A model generated the notes under the pieces. The model did not search any database. It saw nothing but the letters and a program-made list of their open reading frames with translations, and had not been told where the DNA came from. From the NCBI RefSeq assembly GCF_003352085.1, contig NZ_CP025804.1:3348001-3412000 (forward strand): DNA of 64,000 bases, given 5' to 3'. How positions within the stretch are numbered: the stretch's first letter is position 1; each line of letters opens with the position of its first letter. A program made the position numbers and the translations under genes. Positions 27,562-37,846 of the stretch are shown here, in pieces. The stretch comes from Sulfitobacter sp. SK012 (GTDB lineage: Bacteria; Pseudomonadota; Alphaproteobacteria; Rhodobacterales; Rhodobacteraceae).

Positions 27562-28182
27562 TTAGCTGGTCTTTTTGCGGCGCATCATGCCCAAACCACC
27601 AAGTCCGGCCATCAAAAGAAAGCCAGCAGCAGGCAGCGGCACAGGAGCAACATCCGCTTGGACATTGAGAGTGGCACGGAAACCACCCGGACCGTTGTTG
27701 TTGGATACCGAATACATCAACGTGTTCAATCCCTCATTAAAGTAACCTGCGAAAGGCGTACCGTATGAAGCTAGCGCGCGGTAGTTTGAGGCGGTGTTGC
27801 CCGTAAGGGTAAAAATGTCGTTTCCGTTCAAGGAAATCGTCCCAAAGTTGTCCATCGCGGCAAAGCCCGTGATCGCGGCCGTTTCGAGCGTATAACCGGT
27901 CAGGTCGAAGTCAAAGGTCCACTCCAACGTGCCGTTTTCTGTCCCGCCAGATCCAGCTTGATTGCTGTACTGGCCGTCCCAGAGCCACTGTGAAGTCGGT
28001 GTCGTCAATGATTCGTCCCAATTGTTGTTCGGGTCAGAGACGTTAACCGCCGTGAAACCACCAACTTCGGCAAAATTACCGCCAACTGTTGTGCCTTCGT
28101 TTACGAGGGTTGCGGCAAATGCGGATGTGCCAAGGGCACCAAACGCAACTACCGCTGAAAGTGCTACTATTTTAATATTCAT
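27562..28182 (-). CDS. VPLPA-CTERM sorting-domain secreted protein
   Basis: The 206-residue protein has a signal peptide (cleavage near TSAFAATL), a beta-rich body, and a C-terminal tripartite sorting signal: the motif VPLPA, a hydrophobic stretch (GFLLMAGLGGLGMM) and a basic tail RRKKTS. This is the PEP-CTERM-like VPLPA form recognised by exosortase/rhombosortase-type systems found in Rhodobacterales. The sorting enzyme is not in this window. The body resembles no domain I can name. Confidence 0.88.
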   Translation of the reverse strand: MNIKIVALSAVVAFGALGTSAFAATLVNEGTTVGGNFAEVGGFTAVNVSDPNNNWDESLTTPTSQWLWDGQYSNQAGSGGTENGTLEWTFDFDLTGYTLETAAITGFAAMDNFGTISLNGNDIFTLTGNTASNYRALASYGTPFAGYFNEGLNTLMYSVSNNNGPGGFRATLNVQADVAPVPLPAAGFLLMAGLGGLGMMRRKKTS

Positions 28183-28624
28183 ATCTATGAACTCCTAAGA
28201 ATCGTTAACATTAATAACTAGATGACCAATTAAGATTTCTTTCTAATTAAGCGTATCTTAATCTAGCGCCCTGCCTCGCTTCTGAGAACACTAATAATTC
28301 AATAATTTGCCGCTTTTTCGCCTTATTTCACTCGTGTTATCCACGAAATAAATACAGTTCGAGACGGGTAACTTGAATGCATCAAATTTGGAAACAACCA
28401 AATTCCCGCCCCTACTCGTGTCAAAAAAATCGATCAAGCGATTCGCCTCTTGGACCGGACGCAAATGACGTCTCCTCAATAGAAACGGGTTGCATGTTTA
28501 TTCACGTTGAAGAGGTCGCTCGAGGACCCTGGGAATCTGGGCGCTGGGATTGAGGACTTTAGCCGCTGAGCAAGCAGCTGGCCGCATCACCCGAAAGTTC
28601 CAACACATAACGCCTAGAACAGCT
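28183..28624. other. 442-bp AT-rich spacer upstream of VPLPA-CTERM gene
   Basis: The left half is AT-rich with tracts such as ATTAAGATTTCTTTC; it likely contains the VPLPA-CTERM promoter. A 62-codon minus frame at 28291-28479 has no recognisable product and no ribosome-binding site; I do not call it. Confidence 0.4.
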
Positions 28625-29806
28625 TTACTTTGGTGTCAGGCGCAATACCGCCCCTTCGCCATCGTCGAGCAGCAAAATGGCACCATCGTGGTCGATCTCA
28701 ACGTCGCGGATGCGGCGGTCACCGCTCATGAAACGCTCTTCGCCCACAACAGTATCCCCGTCGAGGATCAAACGAACCAGCCCACCGGGGTTAAGCGATG
28801 CGGCCAGAACATCGCCCTGCCAATCGCCAAACATCTCTCCTTGGTAAAACGTAAAGCCGCCGGGTGCGATCACGGGGTCCCAGTAATAGCGCGGCGCGGT
28901 CATACCCTCGGCGACCGCTATGCCGCTGCCTACGGATCGACCATTGTAATTCTCGCCATAGCTCACAATCGGCCAGCCAAAATTCGCGCCCTTCTCAATG
29001 CGGTTCAACTCATCGCCGCCCTTTGGCCCGTGCTCCAACGTCCACAATTCGCCAGTGGCGGGTCGGATCGCGGCCCCTTGCACATTGCGGTGGCCCAAGC
29101 TCCAGACCGTCGCAGCGACCGGGCCTTGAGCGGCGAACGGATTGTCGCTGGGGGCGGTACCATCAAGCGTGACGCGCACAACCTTGCCGTAGGTTTTGTC
29201 CACGTCCTGTGCATATTTACGCTGACTGCGAGTGAAATGTTCGCCGGTGGTGATGTAGGCATGGATGCCGTCCAGCACAATGCGCGATCCGAAATGGGTG
29301 GCTTTCGTCGAGGGTGGATCTTGGACAAAGATATCCGTCAGGCCTGTAATCTCGGTACCATCAAGACTTAACACAGCGCGGGCTGCGGCGGTGGCATTGC
29401 GGCCCCGGGACATAGGTTTGGCATAGGTAAGAAAGATCATACGGGACGTTGCAAAATCCGGCGCGAGGGCGACATCCAACAAGCCCCCCTGCCCTTTGGC
29501 CAGGACATCCGGGACCCCTTTGATGGGAGGCTGGACCACACCATTGAGTATCATCCGCAAACGCCCGTCGCGTTCGGTCACCAGATAGCTGCCATCCGGC
29601 AGCACTGCCATTCCCCACGGATGCGACAGGCCGCTTGCCAGCACTTCGACCTGCATCTCCACACCGCTGAGGGTTTCGGGTGCGCGAGTTTGCGTTGGCC
29701 ATTCGGGGTCAAAACCAGGGACGTTTTTGGGCCCTTGTTCAACCGGTTGTGCAAGGGCCACAGGTGCTGCGAGCATCAGGGCCAAAAGAGACATGAAACG
29801 GTGCAT
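28625..29806 (-). CDS. PQQ-dependent sugar dehydrogenase-family protein (YliI/GSDH type)
   Basis: The 393-residue protein has a signal peptide (ending APVALAQP) and a six-bladed propeller of the glucose/sorbosone dehydrogenase family: HPWGMAVLPDGSYLVTERDG for the first blade, KGQGGLLDVALAPDF, GHRNVQGAAI and EHGPKGGDELN, in which catalytic and calcium-binding residues usually lie. It probably oxidises an aldose in the periplasm with PQQ; whether this organism makes PQQ is not visible here. Confidence 0.88.
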   Translation of the reverse strand: MHRFMSLLALMLAAPVALAQPVEQGPKNVPGFDPEWPTQTRAPETLSGVEMQVEVLASGLSHPWGMAVLPDGSYLVTERDGRLRMILNGVVQPPIKGVPDVLAKGQGGLLDVALAPDFATSRMIFLTYAKPMSRGRNATAAARAVLSLDGTEITGLTDIFVQDPPSTKATHFGSRIVLDGIHAYITTGEHFTRSQRKYAQDVDKTYGKVVRVTLDGTAPSDNPFAAQGPVAATVWSLGHRNVQGAAIRPATGELWTLEHGPKGGDELNRIEKGANFGWPIVSYGENYNGRSVGSGIAVAEGMTAPRYYWDPVIAPGGFTFYQGEMFGDWQGDVLAASLNPGGLVRLILDGDTVVGEERFMSGDRRIRDVEIDHDGAILLLDDGEGAVLRLTPK

Positions 29807-29900
29807 GAGCAGTCCTCCATCTTAAAACAGATGACCTATAGCTGACGTTATGGGCGGGCTTGTCCAGCCCGCACCACATCACGTCTCAGAGATTTGCCAT

Positions 29901-31238
29901 TCAAATGGCAGCGTAGATTTCCGCCACACGCTTGATTGCTTCTTCGGGTGGCAGCTCTTCGCTTTCTCCGGTGCGGCGGCTGGTCAATTCGACCACACCG
30001 TTTTTCAAACCGCGTGGCCCCACGGTGATGCGCCAAGGCAAACCAATCAGGTCCATCGTGGCAAACTTGCTGCCAGCACCTTCTTTACGGTCATCATAAA
30101 GCGGATCAAGACCAAGTGCCTTGAGCCCCTCATAAAGCGCCAGACAGGCTGCATCCGCTTCAACATCACCCTGACGCAAGTTGACGATACCACAGTGAAA
30201 CGGCGTCACACCTTCGGGCCAGATAATGCCCTTGTCGTCATGGCTAGCCTCAATGATAGCACCCATCAAACGGCTGACGCCAATGCCGTGGCTGCCCATG
30301 TGCACGGGCACAACCTTGCCGTCGGGGCCCTGAACAGTTGCCCCCATGGCTTCGGAGTATTTGGTGCCAAAGTAAAAGATCTGCCCAACTTCGATGCCGC
30401 GCGCGACGCGACGGCGCTCTTCGGGTACGGCCTCAAACAGGGCCGCGTCGTGGGTTTCATCCGTACGGGCATAGAGGTTGGTAAACTCATCCATAACGCC
30501 CGCGCATTGCGCGACATCATCATAATCGATCTCACGATCACCAAAGCTCAGTTCAGTGACAGCGTTGTCATAAAACACTTCAGACTCGCCGGTCTCGGCC
30601 AGCACAAGGAATTCATGGGTGTTGTCCCCGCCCATCGCTCCACTATCGGCCCGCATCGGGATCGCTTTCAAGCCCATGCGTTCATACGTGCGTAGGTAGC
30701 TGACCAGATGGCGGTTATACGCGTGCAGTGCGTCTTCTTTGGTCAGGTCGAAGTTGTAGCCATCCTTCATGTAGAACTCGCGGCCACGCATCACGCCAAA
30801 GCGCGGGCGGATCTCGTCGCGGAACTTCCACTGAATCTGATACATGGTCAGCGGCAGATCTTTGTAGCTGCCAACATGGGCGCGGAAGATGTCAGTGATA
30901 AGTTCTTCGGCCGTCGGGGTGAACAACAAATCACGATCATGGCGATCCTTGATGCGCAGCATTTCGGCCCCGAACGCGTCATAACGCCCGCTTTCCCGCC
31001 ACAGGTCCGCAGACTGAATGGTGGGCATCAACATCGGCATATGGCCCGCGCGTTGTTGTTCTTCGTGCACGATGTTCTCAAGCTTGCGTAAAACCTTGAA
31101 GCCAAGTGGCAGCCAGGAATAGATTCCGGCGCTGGACTGCTTGATCATGCCCGCGCGCAGCATCAAGCGGTGGCTGACAATTTGAGCCTCAGAAGGTGTT
31201 TCTTTGAGCACGGGCAGGAAATATCGTGACAGTCGCAT
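29901..31238 (-). CDS. proS: Prolyl-tRNA synthetase, short alphaproteobacterial type
   Basis: The 445-residue enzyme charges tRNA-Pro. Class II motifs are seen: the proline-tRNA synthetase TPTAEE block ([14 protein letters not shown]), motif 2 [18 protein letters not shown] and motif 3 around [13 protein letters not shown]. The editing insertion of E. coli-type ProS is absent, as usual in Alphaproteobacteria, and the anticodon-binding domain ends at EIYAAI. Cys and metal features for editing are therefore not expected. Confidence 0.95.
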   Translation of the reverse strand: MRLSRYFLPVLKETPSEAQIVSHRLMLRAGMIKQSSAGIYSWLPLGFKVLRKLENIVHEEQQRAGHMPMLMPTIQSADLWRESGRYDAFGAEMLRIKDRHDRDLLFTPTAEELITDIFRAHVGSYKDLPLTMYQIQWKFRDEIRPRFGVMRGREFYMKDGYNFDLTKEDALHAYNRHLVSYLRTYERMGLKAIPMRADSGAMGGDNTHEFLVLAETGESEVFYDNAVTELSFGDREIDYDDVAQCAGVMDEFTNLYARTDETHDAALFEAVPEERRRVARGIEVGQIFYFGTKYSEAMGATVQGPDGKVVPVHMGSHGIGVSRLMGAIIEASHDDKGIIWPEGVTPFHCGIVNLRQGDVEADAACLALYEGLKALGLDPLYDDRKEGAGSKFATMDLIGLPWRITVGPRGLKNGVVELTSRRTGESEELPPEEAIKRVAEIYAAI

Positions 31239-31417
31239 TTGGCGGCCTCATCTGGACTTGGGGTGGCGGCTTTTCAGCCTTTGGCACTAAGTATGGCAAA
31301 CCGCGCAAAGGGGCAATTGCATAGCGCGCGGCACTGCGCCTCACGTGTTTTTTGCAGCCAAGCCTTGAAACGCGCTGCGCCATAGGCGATGTCAGAGGTC
31401 AACCAGCGGAGACCAAC

Positions 31418-32482
31418 ATGGCCCTGCCAATCAGAGATCAATTGAAATATTGGGGGATCGCGGCCGCGGTCCTGATGGTGACCCTGTGGTTCATGGGCGA
31501 TGTGCTGCTGCCTTTTCTATTGGGCGGCGCAATTGCCTATTTCCTTGATCCTGTAGCGGACCGGCTGGAAAAGCTGGGGTTAAGCCGGGCTGCGGCGACG
31601 GCGATCATTACGATCACGGGGGTGCTCGTTTTTGTAATCATGGCGCTTTTGGTTATTCCGACTTTGGTTGGCCAAGCGATCAACTTGTTCCAATCCGCTC
31701 CCGAACTGGCCACGCGTTTTACGAGCTTTATAACCGAACGCTTCCCATCGCTTTCCCAAGAAGGGTCTACGTTGCGCACGTCGATCACATCAATGGCCGA
31801 AACGGTGCAACAATTTGGCGTGCATTTTCTTGAAACCGCGCTGGCGTCGGCAGCGTCGATCCTGAGCCTCATTATGCTGTTTGTGATCGTTCCGGTTGTG
31901 TCGGTCTACTTGCTGCTTGATTGGGACCGCATGATTACGAAAATTGATACGCTGCTGCCGCGCGATCATGCGCCAACGGTCCGCAAATTGGCGGCCCAAA
32001 TCGACCAAACGCTCGCATCTTTTGTGCGCGGCATGGGGACAGTTTGCCTGATATTGGGTACGTACTATGCCATCGCCCTGATGCTGGTGGGGCTGCAGTT
32101 TGGTCTCGTGGTGGGCTTCATCGCGGGGGTCGTCACCTTTATTCCATACCTTGGTGCGCTGATTGGTGGCGCGCTGGCCATAGGATTGGCCTTGTTCCAA
32201 TTCTGGGGCGATTGGGTATCAATCGGGATGGTCGCTGGCATCTTTGCACTTGGCCAGGTGATAGAAGGCAATGTTCTTACGCCGCGCCTTGTGGGTGGTT
32301 CAGTGGGGCTACACCCTGTCTGGTTGCTTTTGGCCCTGTCGGTATTCGGCACGCTCTTTGGCTTTGTGGGAATGCTGGTCGCCGTGCCAGTCGCGGCTTC
32401 ACTTGGCGTTGTCACTCGGTTTGCAATCGAGCAATACCAGAGCAGCCTGCTCTACCGCGGCACCGAAGAAAACGACACATAA
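31418..32482 (+). CDS. AI-2E family transporter (PerM-like permease)
   Basis: The 354-residue membrane protein has seven to eight helices and the two PerM hallmarks: FLLGGAIAYFLDPVADRLE at the N-terminus and FIPYLGALIGGALAIGLAL in the C-terminal half. Despite the name, most members are likely Na+/H+ antiporters or small-molecule exporters. The ATG at 31418 suits the family. One base separates its stop from the next gene. Confidence 0.87.
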   Translation: MALPIRDQLKYWGIAAAVLMVTLWFMGDVLLPFLLGGAIAYFLDPVADRLEKLGLSRAAATAIITITGVLVFVIMALLVIPTLVGQAINLFQSAPELATRFTSFITERFPSLSQEGSTLRTSITSMAETVQQFGVHFLETALASAASILSLIMLFVIVPVVSVYLLLDWDRMITKIDTLLPRDHAPTVRKLAAQIDQTLASFVRGMGTVCLILGTYYAIALMLVGLQFGLVVGFIAGVVTFIPYLGALIGGALAIGLALFQFWGDWVSIGMVAGIFALGQVIEGNVLTPRLVGGSVGLHPVWLLLALSVFGTLFGFVGMLVAVPVAASLGVVTRFAIEQYQSSLLYRGTEENDT

Positions 32483-32483
32483 C

Positions 32484-33155
32484 ATGGCTGTGCAGCTTGG
32501 TCTGGCCTTGCCCACCCGCACGGCGCAGGGGCGTGACGATTTTCTGGTAGCGCCCTCTAATGCCATGGCTGTGGCACTTATCGAAAACTGGCACGACTGG
32601 GCGGGGCGCAAATTGGTGCTCACGGGGCCTGCGGGATCCGGCAAAACTCATCTGACCCATGTCTGGGCCGCGAACAGCGGTGCGCAGATAATTGCCGCCG
32701 CTGATCTGACAGAAGACGTCGTGCCCGCCCTTGCGGCATCTCACGTTGCCATCGAAGATGTGCCCGAGATCGCCGGCAATGCAGAAGCACAAAACGCGCT
32801 CTTTCACTTGCACAATCTCACATTGGCCGAGGGCCATTCGCTTTTGTTGACCGGGACCGGCCCCGTCGCGCATTGGCCGTTGAGCCTGCCGGATCTCGCA
32901 AGCCGGATGCAAGGCACCACAGAGGCCACCTTAGACGCGCCGGACGACGCATTGCTTTTTGCTGTGCTGGTGAAACTGCTGGCGGATCGCCAACTGATGC
33001 CAAAGCCCGATGTCATCCCCTATGTGCTGCTGCGGATGGAGCGGTCGTTTGCTGCGGCGCGCGATCTTGTGGCCGCATTGGATGAGGCGAGCCTTGCGCA
33101 GAAGCGGCCAGTTACACGCCAACTTGCGGGTCGGGTGCTGGACAACTTAGGCTAG
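32484..33155 (+). CDS. hdaA: HdaA-like regulatory inactivator of DnaA
   Basis: The 223-residue AAA+ protein has a P-loop [18 protein letters not shown] and a DnaA/Hda-like C-terminal region ([20 protein letters not shown]), and it lacks the DnaA DNA-binding domain. This is the alphaproteobacterial Hda counterpart, which with the sliding clamp triggers DnaA-ATP hydrolysis after initiation. The N-terminal QLGLALPT fits a clamp-binding motif. It is adjacent to ppk and ppx, a gene order typical of Rhodobacterales. Confidence 0.88.
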   Translation: MAVQLGLALPTRTAQGRDDFLVAPSNAMAVALIENWHDWAGRKLVLTGPAGSGKTHLTHVWAANSGAQIIAAADLTEDVVPALAASHVAIEDVPEIAGNAEAQNALFHLHNLTLAEGHSLLLTGTGPVAHWPLSLPDLASRMQGTTEATLDAPDDALLFAVLVKLLADRQLMPKPDVIPYVLLRMERSFAAARDLVAALDEASLAQKRPVTRQLAGRVLDNLG

Positions 33156-33240
33156 CCTGCGCGATAGTGGCAGGGCAGGTAGATTTTTGGCCTGCAAAAC
33201 CCGTCGCATTTTCATTACACTTCAGCGCCATAAGGCCGTC

Positions 33241-35415
33241 ATGACACACGCCGATTTTCTCAAAGCGCCCTTTGCCGCGCCCACGCCCCTGCCTGATCTC
33301 GATATCACCGGGCCGGGCCGTTTCTTTAACCGCGAGTTAAGCTGGTTAGGGTTCAATTGGCGGGTGCTCGAAGAAGCCGAAAACCCAAGGGTTCCGTTGC
33401 TTGAGCGGTTGCGGTTCTTGTCCATTTCGGCGGGGAACTTAGATGAATTCTACACCGTGCGCGTTGCAGGCTTGCGCGAGCTTGCCCAGGCCGGCAACAC
33501 CACGCCCGCCGCCGACGGGCTGACTCCGGCAGAGCAACTGGTGTTCATCAACGAAGACGCGCGCAATCTAATGATCGCGCAACAGAGGGTTTTGGTTGAT
33601 CTGCTGAGTGAAATGGACAGCCAGAACATCATGCTGGAACGTGCTGCTGATTTGGACAAATCCGACATATCGGCGCTGCATGACGTGTTTCTAAACCAAG
33701 TCTTTGCGGTATTGTCACCACTCGCGATCGATCCCGCGCACCCATTTCCGTTTATTCCCAACACCGGCTATGCACTCGCGCTTCAGCTTGAGCGGACAGC
33801 AGACAAGCGGCCCTTGCAGGCGCTTCTGCCGATCCCCGCGCAGATCGACCGGTTTGTATCCCTGCCCGCTGCTGACGGTTCACTGCGCTATCTGCCGCTA
33901 GAAGATCTGCTGGTCCTGAAAATTCCAGACCTTTTTCCTGGCTACAGGCTGAAGGCGCATTTCGAATTCCGCATTCTACGAGACAGCGATCTGGAGGTCG
34001 AAGACGAGGCCGAAGATCTGGTGCGCGAATTCGAAGTCGCGCTGAAACGCCGCCGCCGGGGCGAAGTGGTACGTTTGACGCATTCCGCCGGAGCGCCTGA
34101 GCGGCTGAAATCGGTCATCATGGCGGAGCTGGGAGTGCGCCCGCAGGATGTGATCGAAATTGACGGAATGCTTGGCCTCAATGACCTCAGCGCGCTGGTG
34201 ACCGACGCGCGGCCCGATCTGCTTTGGCCGACATTTATCCCCCGTATCCCCGAACGCGTCACCGACCACGATGGTGATATGTTCACGGCGATCCGAAACA
34301 AGGATATGCTGCTGCACCACCCGTACGAGACCTTTGATATGGTCGTGCGCTTCTTGCAGCAGGCCGCCCGCGATCCAAATGTGGTGGCGATCAAACAGAC
34401 CCTATACCGCACATCGCGCGACAGCCCGATTGTCGAAGCACTGTGCGAGGCCGCCGAACAGGGCAAGTCCGTGACCGCCTTGGTCGAGTTGAAAGCACGG
34501 TTTGATGAAGCTGCCAACATCCGCCAGTCGCGCCACCTAGAACGCGCCGGCGCGCATGTCGTTTACGGTTTTATCGATCTGAAAACACACGCAAAAATTT
34601 CAACTGTGGTGCGACGTGAAGGCAGCCAATTGGTGACCTACACCCATTACGGCACCGGCAACTACCACCCGATTACCGCGCGTATTTACACCGATTTGTC
34701 GCTGTTCACCTGCGATCAGAAACTGGGCCGCGACGCGACTAAGGTGTTTAATTACCTTTCTGGCTACGCCCAACCTGAACATCTGGATAACCTCGCCATT
34801 TCGCCTCTGACGCTCAAACCACGGCTGCTGGCGATGATCGCAGCCGAGGCAGACTACGCGCGCGCAGGCAAGCCCGCTGAAATTTGGGCCAAGATGAATT
34901 CGATTATCGACGCCGAAGTCATCGACGCACTTTATGCGGCCTCCCAAGCAGGCGTAAAAATCAGCCTCGTGGTGCGGGGCATTTGTGGACTGCGGCCTGG
35001 CGTCGAAGGATTAAGCGAAAATATTCGTGTAAAATCGATCGTTGGTCGGTTCTTGGAGCACAGCCGCATCGTCTGTTTTGGCAATGGACACGGGCTGCCG
35101 CATAAAAAGGCACGGGTATATATGTCATCCGCCGATTGGATGGGTCGAAACCTGAACCGCCGAGTCGAGACTTTGGTTGAGATTGAAAACCCAACCGTCA
35201 AAGCGCAGATCACCAGCCAGATCATGGCCGCCAACCTTGCAGATGTAGCACAAAGCTGGGTGATGTCGCCGCAAGGCCATTTCTCGCGCCCCGCGCTGCC
35301 TGATGGCCAGTTTGCGTTCAACTGCCACCGATTTTTCATGGAAAACCCTTCGTTGTCAGGGCGCGGATCCGCTGGCGCGTCAGATGTACCGAAACTCACG
35401 CATACCGAAGACTGA
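33241..35415 (+). CDS. ppk: Polyphosphate kinase 1
   Basis: The 724-residue enzyme makes polyphosphate from ATP. The N-terminal domain opens [20 protein letters not shown]; the catalytic part has [23 protein letters not shown], and the two PLD-like HKD motifs, one at [14 protein letters not shown] (autophosphorylated His), the other at [17 protein letters not shown]. The ATG at 33241 is in family register. Length is typical. It is immediately followed by ppx. Confidence 0.95.
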   Translation: MTHADFLKAPFAAPTPLPDLDITGPGRFFNRELSWLGFNWRVLEEAENPRVPLLERLRFLSISAGNLDEFYTVRVAGLRELAQAGNTTPAADGLTPAEQLVFINEDARNLMIAQQRVLVDLLSEMDSQNIMLERAADLDKSDISALHDVFLNQVFAVLSPLAIDPAHPFPFIPNTGYALALQLERTADKRPLQALLPIPAQIDRFVSLPAADGSLRYLPLEDLLVLKIPDLFPGYRLKAHFEFRILRDSDLEVEDEAEDLVREFEVALKRRRRGEVVRLTHSAGAPERLKSVIMAELGVRPQDVIEIDGMLGLNDLSALVTDARPDLLWPTFIPRIPERVTDHDGDMFTAIRNKDMLLHHPYETFDMVVRFLQQAARDPNVVAIKQTLYRTSRDSPIVEALCEAAEQGKSVTALVELKARFDEAANIRQSRHLERAGAHVVYGFIDLKTHAKISTVVRREGSQLVTYTHYGTGNYHPITARIYTDLSLFTCDQKLGRDATKVFNYLSGYAQPEHLDNLAISPLTLKPRLLAMIAAEADYARAGKPAEIWAKMNSIIDAEVIDALYAASQAGVKISLVVRGICGLRPGVEGLSENIRVKSIVGRFLEHSRIVCFGNGHGLPHKKARVYMSSADWMGRNLNRRVETLVEIENPTVKAQITSQIMAANLADVAQSWVMSPQGHFSRPALPDGQFAFNCHRFFMENPSLSGRGSAGASDVPKLTHTED

Positions 35416-35490
35416 CTGGGCCGTTAACGGCCATTGACGGCTCGCTGCAGGTACGCCACTTTGCCCGCGACGCGCAGTCAGGGAGTGGCC

Positions 35491-37059
35491 ATGTCAGACC
35501 TCAGCGAGAAACCCGCGCTTGTTCCCGAAACAGGCGTCGCCGATCTGGGCCCCTTTGCCAAACCATTGTTCGAAGACCCTTCTGCACGGGCCCTGCGCCG
35601 CGTAGGCGTTGTGGACGTTGGATCAAACTCTGTGCGGATGGTTGTGTTTGATGGCGCGGCGCGAAGCCCCGCATATTTCTACAATGAAAAAATCATGTGT
35701 GCGCTCGGGGCGGGCATGGCCGAAACCGGGCATCTCTCCCCCCAAGGTCGGGTGCGCGCATTATCAGCCATGCGGCGTTTTAAGAAACTCGCCGACGGCA
35801 TGGGGCTGACAGAACTGACAGTTGTCGCCACCGCCGCCGTACGTGACGCCAGCGATGGGCGTGATTTCTGCGCAGATGTGCACCGCGAAACAGGCCTGAA
35901 AATCTGGGTGATCGACGGCGAAGAAGAAGCCCGCCTGTCGGCGCAAGGCGTGTTGCTGGGTTGGCCCGGGGCCTACGGTCTGGTGTGCGACATTGGCGGT
36001 TCTTCGATGGAATTGGCAGAGATTTCGGGGGGCCGCGTGGGCCGGCGCGTCACGTCTCGGCTGGGGCCGCTCAAGCTGCGCGATATCAAAGGCGGTGCCA
36101 GGGCCCGCGAGGCGCATATCAAAGAAGTAATGGAAAAGCTCGCGGCAAAAATGGGCAGTCAGCGCGACCGCCTGTTTCTTGTGGGTGGGTCATGGCGCGC
36201 CATTGCCCGTATCGACATGGTGCGGCGCGGCTATCCGCTCCATGTACTGCATGAATACCGCATGACGCGACGTTCGGTTGCGGCGACTTTAGCCTATATT
36301 AAAGAAACAGATGCCGATGAATTACGCAGTATCGCAGGCGTCTCGTCCAGCCGGATGGCGCTTGTGCCTTATGCGGCTCAGGTTCTGGGCCGCCTTGTAA
36401 AAACCTTTGGTCCCAAGGACATCGCGGTTTCCAGCTACGGCATCCGCGAGGGAATGCTTTATGAACAGATGCCCCAACGCCTACGCGACCGCGATCCGCT
36501 GGTTGAGGCGTGCCGCTTTGCCGAGGCCAAGGACGCCCGAATGCCTGGGTTTGGTAAGATCCTCTACAACTTCATTCAACCGCTTTACAAATCTGCCCCG
36601 GCCCCGCGTTTGCGGTTGGTCAAAGCGGCGTGTCTTTTGCATGACGTGAGTTGGCGCGCGCATCCCGATTACCGCGCGGAACTGTGCTTTGACAACGCGA
36701 CCCGCGCCAATCTGGGCGGTCTCAAACACTCTGAGCGTATCTATTTGGGCCTCGCGCTGCTGCACCGATATTCAAACAAGCGCGAAAACAGCCGGTTCGA
36801 GGACCTCTATGAAATGGTCGATGAAGGCACGCGCCATGACGCCGAAATCCTTGGCAAAGCAATGCGCTTTGGCGCGATGTTGTGGATGAACAAAGGTAGT
36901 GAACGCGGCGAAATACGCTGGTTCCCAAAGAAAAAGCTGTTGGAGCTGTGGCTGACGGCTGACATGATCCCGCTTTATGGCGAGGTCGCGGAGGCGCGGT
37001 TGAATTCGCTCGCCGCATCTTTGGGTGCAGAAGTGGCGGTCAAAACAGTCAAACGCTAG
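35491..37059 (+). CDS. ppx: Exopolyphosphatase (Ppx/GppA)
   Basis: The 522-residue protein has the ASKHA-fold motifs VVDVGSNSVRMVVFDG and CDIGGSSMELAEI in the N-terminal half, then a helical HD-like C-terminal region (LLHDVSWRAHPDYRAE). It degrades polyphosphate or (p)ppGpp. GGGAGTGG precedes the ATG at 35491. The pair with ppk suggests coordinated polyphosphate control. It ends 4 bp inside the convergent VOC gene. Confidence 0.93.
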   Translation: MSDLSEKPALVPETGVADLGPFAKPLFEDPSARALRRVGVVDVGSNSVRMVVFDGAARSPAYFYNEKIMCALGAGMAETGHLSPQGRVRALSAMRRFKKLADGMGLTELTVVATAAVRDASDGRDFCADVHRETGLKIWVIDGEEEARLSAQGVLLGWPGAYGLVCDIGGSSMELAEISGGRVGRRVTSRLGPLKLRDIKGGARAREAHIKEVMEKLAAKMGSQRDRLFLVGGSWRAIARIDMVRRGYPLHVLHEYRMTRRSVAATLAYIKETDADELRSIAGVSSSRMALVPYAAQVLGRLVKTFGPKDIAVSSYGIREGMLYEQMPQRLRDRDPLVEACRFAEAKDARMPGFGKILYNFIQPLYKSAPAPRLRLVKAACLLHDVSWRAHPDYRAELCFDNATRANLGGLKHSERIYLGLALLHRYSNKRENSRFEDLYEMVDEGTRHDAEILGKAMRFGAMLWMNKGSERGEIRWFPKKKLLELWLTADMIPLYGEVAEARLNSLAASLGAEVAVKTVKR

Positions 37060-37454
37060 ATTTCTGCGTAAATCTCCAAAAGATTGCCGTCGGGATCGCG
37101 AAAAAACAGCGTCCGGTGGCCAAAATCGCGGTCTGTTGGCGGCGAGACAACATCGATGCCGAGAGCCAAAAGTCCGACGTGGCAATCATCGACCGTTACA
37201 CGCGGCACCTGAAACGCCAATTGCACGGCTGCTGTACCACGCGGGACCGGCGCATCATCGGCTGTTAATCCGGGGTTCGACAGTGCAAGAATGGTGTCCC
37301 CCATCGCATACTCATACCAGTTTTCAGAAAGCTTGCGCGTCACCTTCAAGAGCAAGACATCCTCGTAAAACCGCTGCATCGCCGCCATGTCGCGCACGAT
37401 CAGCACGGTATAATCTAGCCGTTTTATCGACGCAAAGGGAGACGAGTTACTCAT
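37056..37454 (-). CDS. VOC-family glyoxalase-like protein
   Basis: The 132-residue product has the VOC module with LDYTVLIVRDMAAMQRFYED at the N-terminus and HRTLFFRDPDGNLLEIY at the end, so two metal ligands (His and Glu) can be placed. It overlaps the next gene's coding region by 4 bp (ATGA-type). Substrate unknown; it is the third VOC protein in this part of the window. Confidence 0.83.
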   Translation of the reverse strand: MSNSSPFASIKRLDYTVLIVRDMAAMQRFYEDVLLLKVTRKLSENWYEYAMGDTILALSNPGLTADDAPVPRGTAAVQLAFQVPRVTVDDCHVGLLALGIDVVSPPTDRDFGHRTLFFRDPDGNLLEIYAEI

Positions 37455-37807
37455 AGGTCGACTTGGGGCGCGGGTACTGTTGGGGTCACCGGATCAAGCG
37501 GATGATCGGGTTTGCGCCGGATGATAATATCGCCATTCGGCAGCATTTCAGGCGCGCTATAGGCGCTCCAATCTTCAACCTCGCCCATCAATTCGTGCAA
37601 TTTTGGCCCCATCTTGGTCGCGAAATCGCGCAAAAATGGGCCCATTTCCTCAGCAAATTCCGACAGATCGTCCAGGGCTGGTGCCATCTCATTAAGCAGA
37701 CCCTCGAGGAACATCTGCGCTCCGCGCTCCATCAAGGTGGAGGGCGCATCCTGCGCGTGGGCAGGTACGGAAATCAAAAGGGCAAGGGTGGCGACAACGT
37801 GTTTCAT
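37451..37807 (-). CDS. Small exported protein of unknown function
   Basis: The 118-residue product has a signal peptide (MKHVVATLALLISVPAHAQ) and a helical, acidic body with FLEGLLNEMAPALDDL. The C-terminus is proline-rich (DPVTPTVPAPQVDL). I see no named domain. It overlaps the VOC gene, so the two are likely cotranscribed. Confidence 0.7.
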   Translation of the reverse strand: MKHVVATLALLISVPAHAQDAPSTLMERGAQMFLEGLLNEMAPALDDLSEFAEEMGPFLRDFATKMGPKLHELMGEVEDWSAYSAPEMLPNGDIIIRRKPDHPLDPVTPTVPAPQVDL

Positions 37808-37846
37808 ATGGCCAATATAGTGTGCTGAGCGCAAAATTTCAAAACT

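Noticed and set aside
28291..28479. 62-codon minus frame in the AT-rich spacer
   Set aside because: No ribosome-binding site and no recognisable product.
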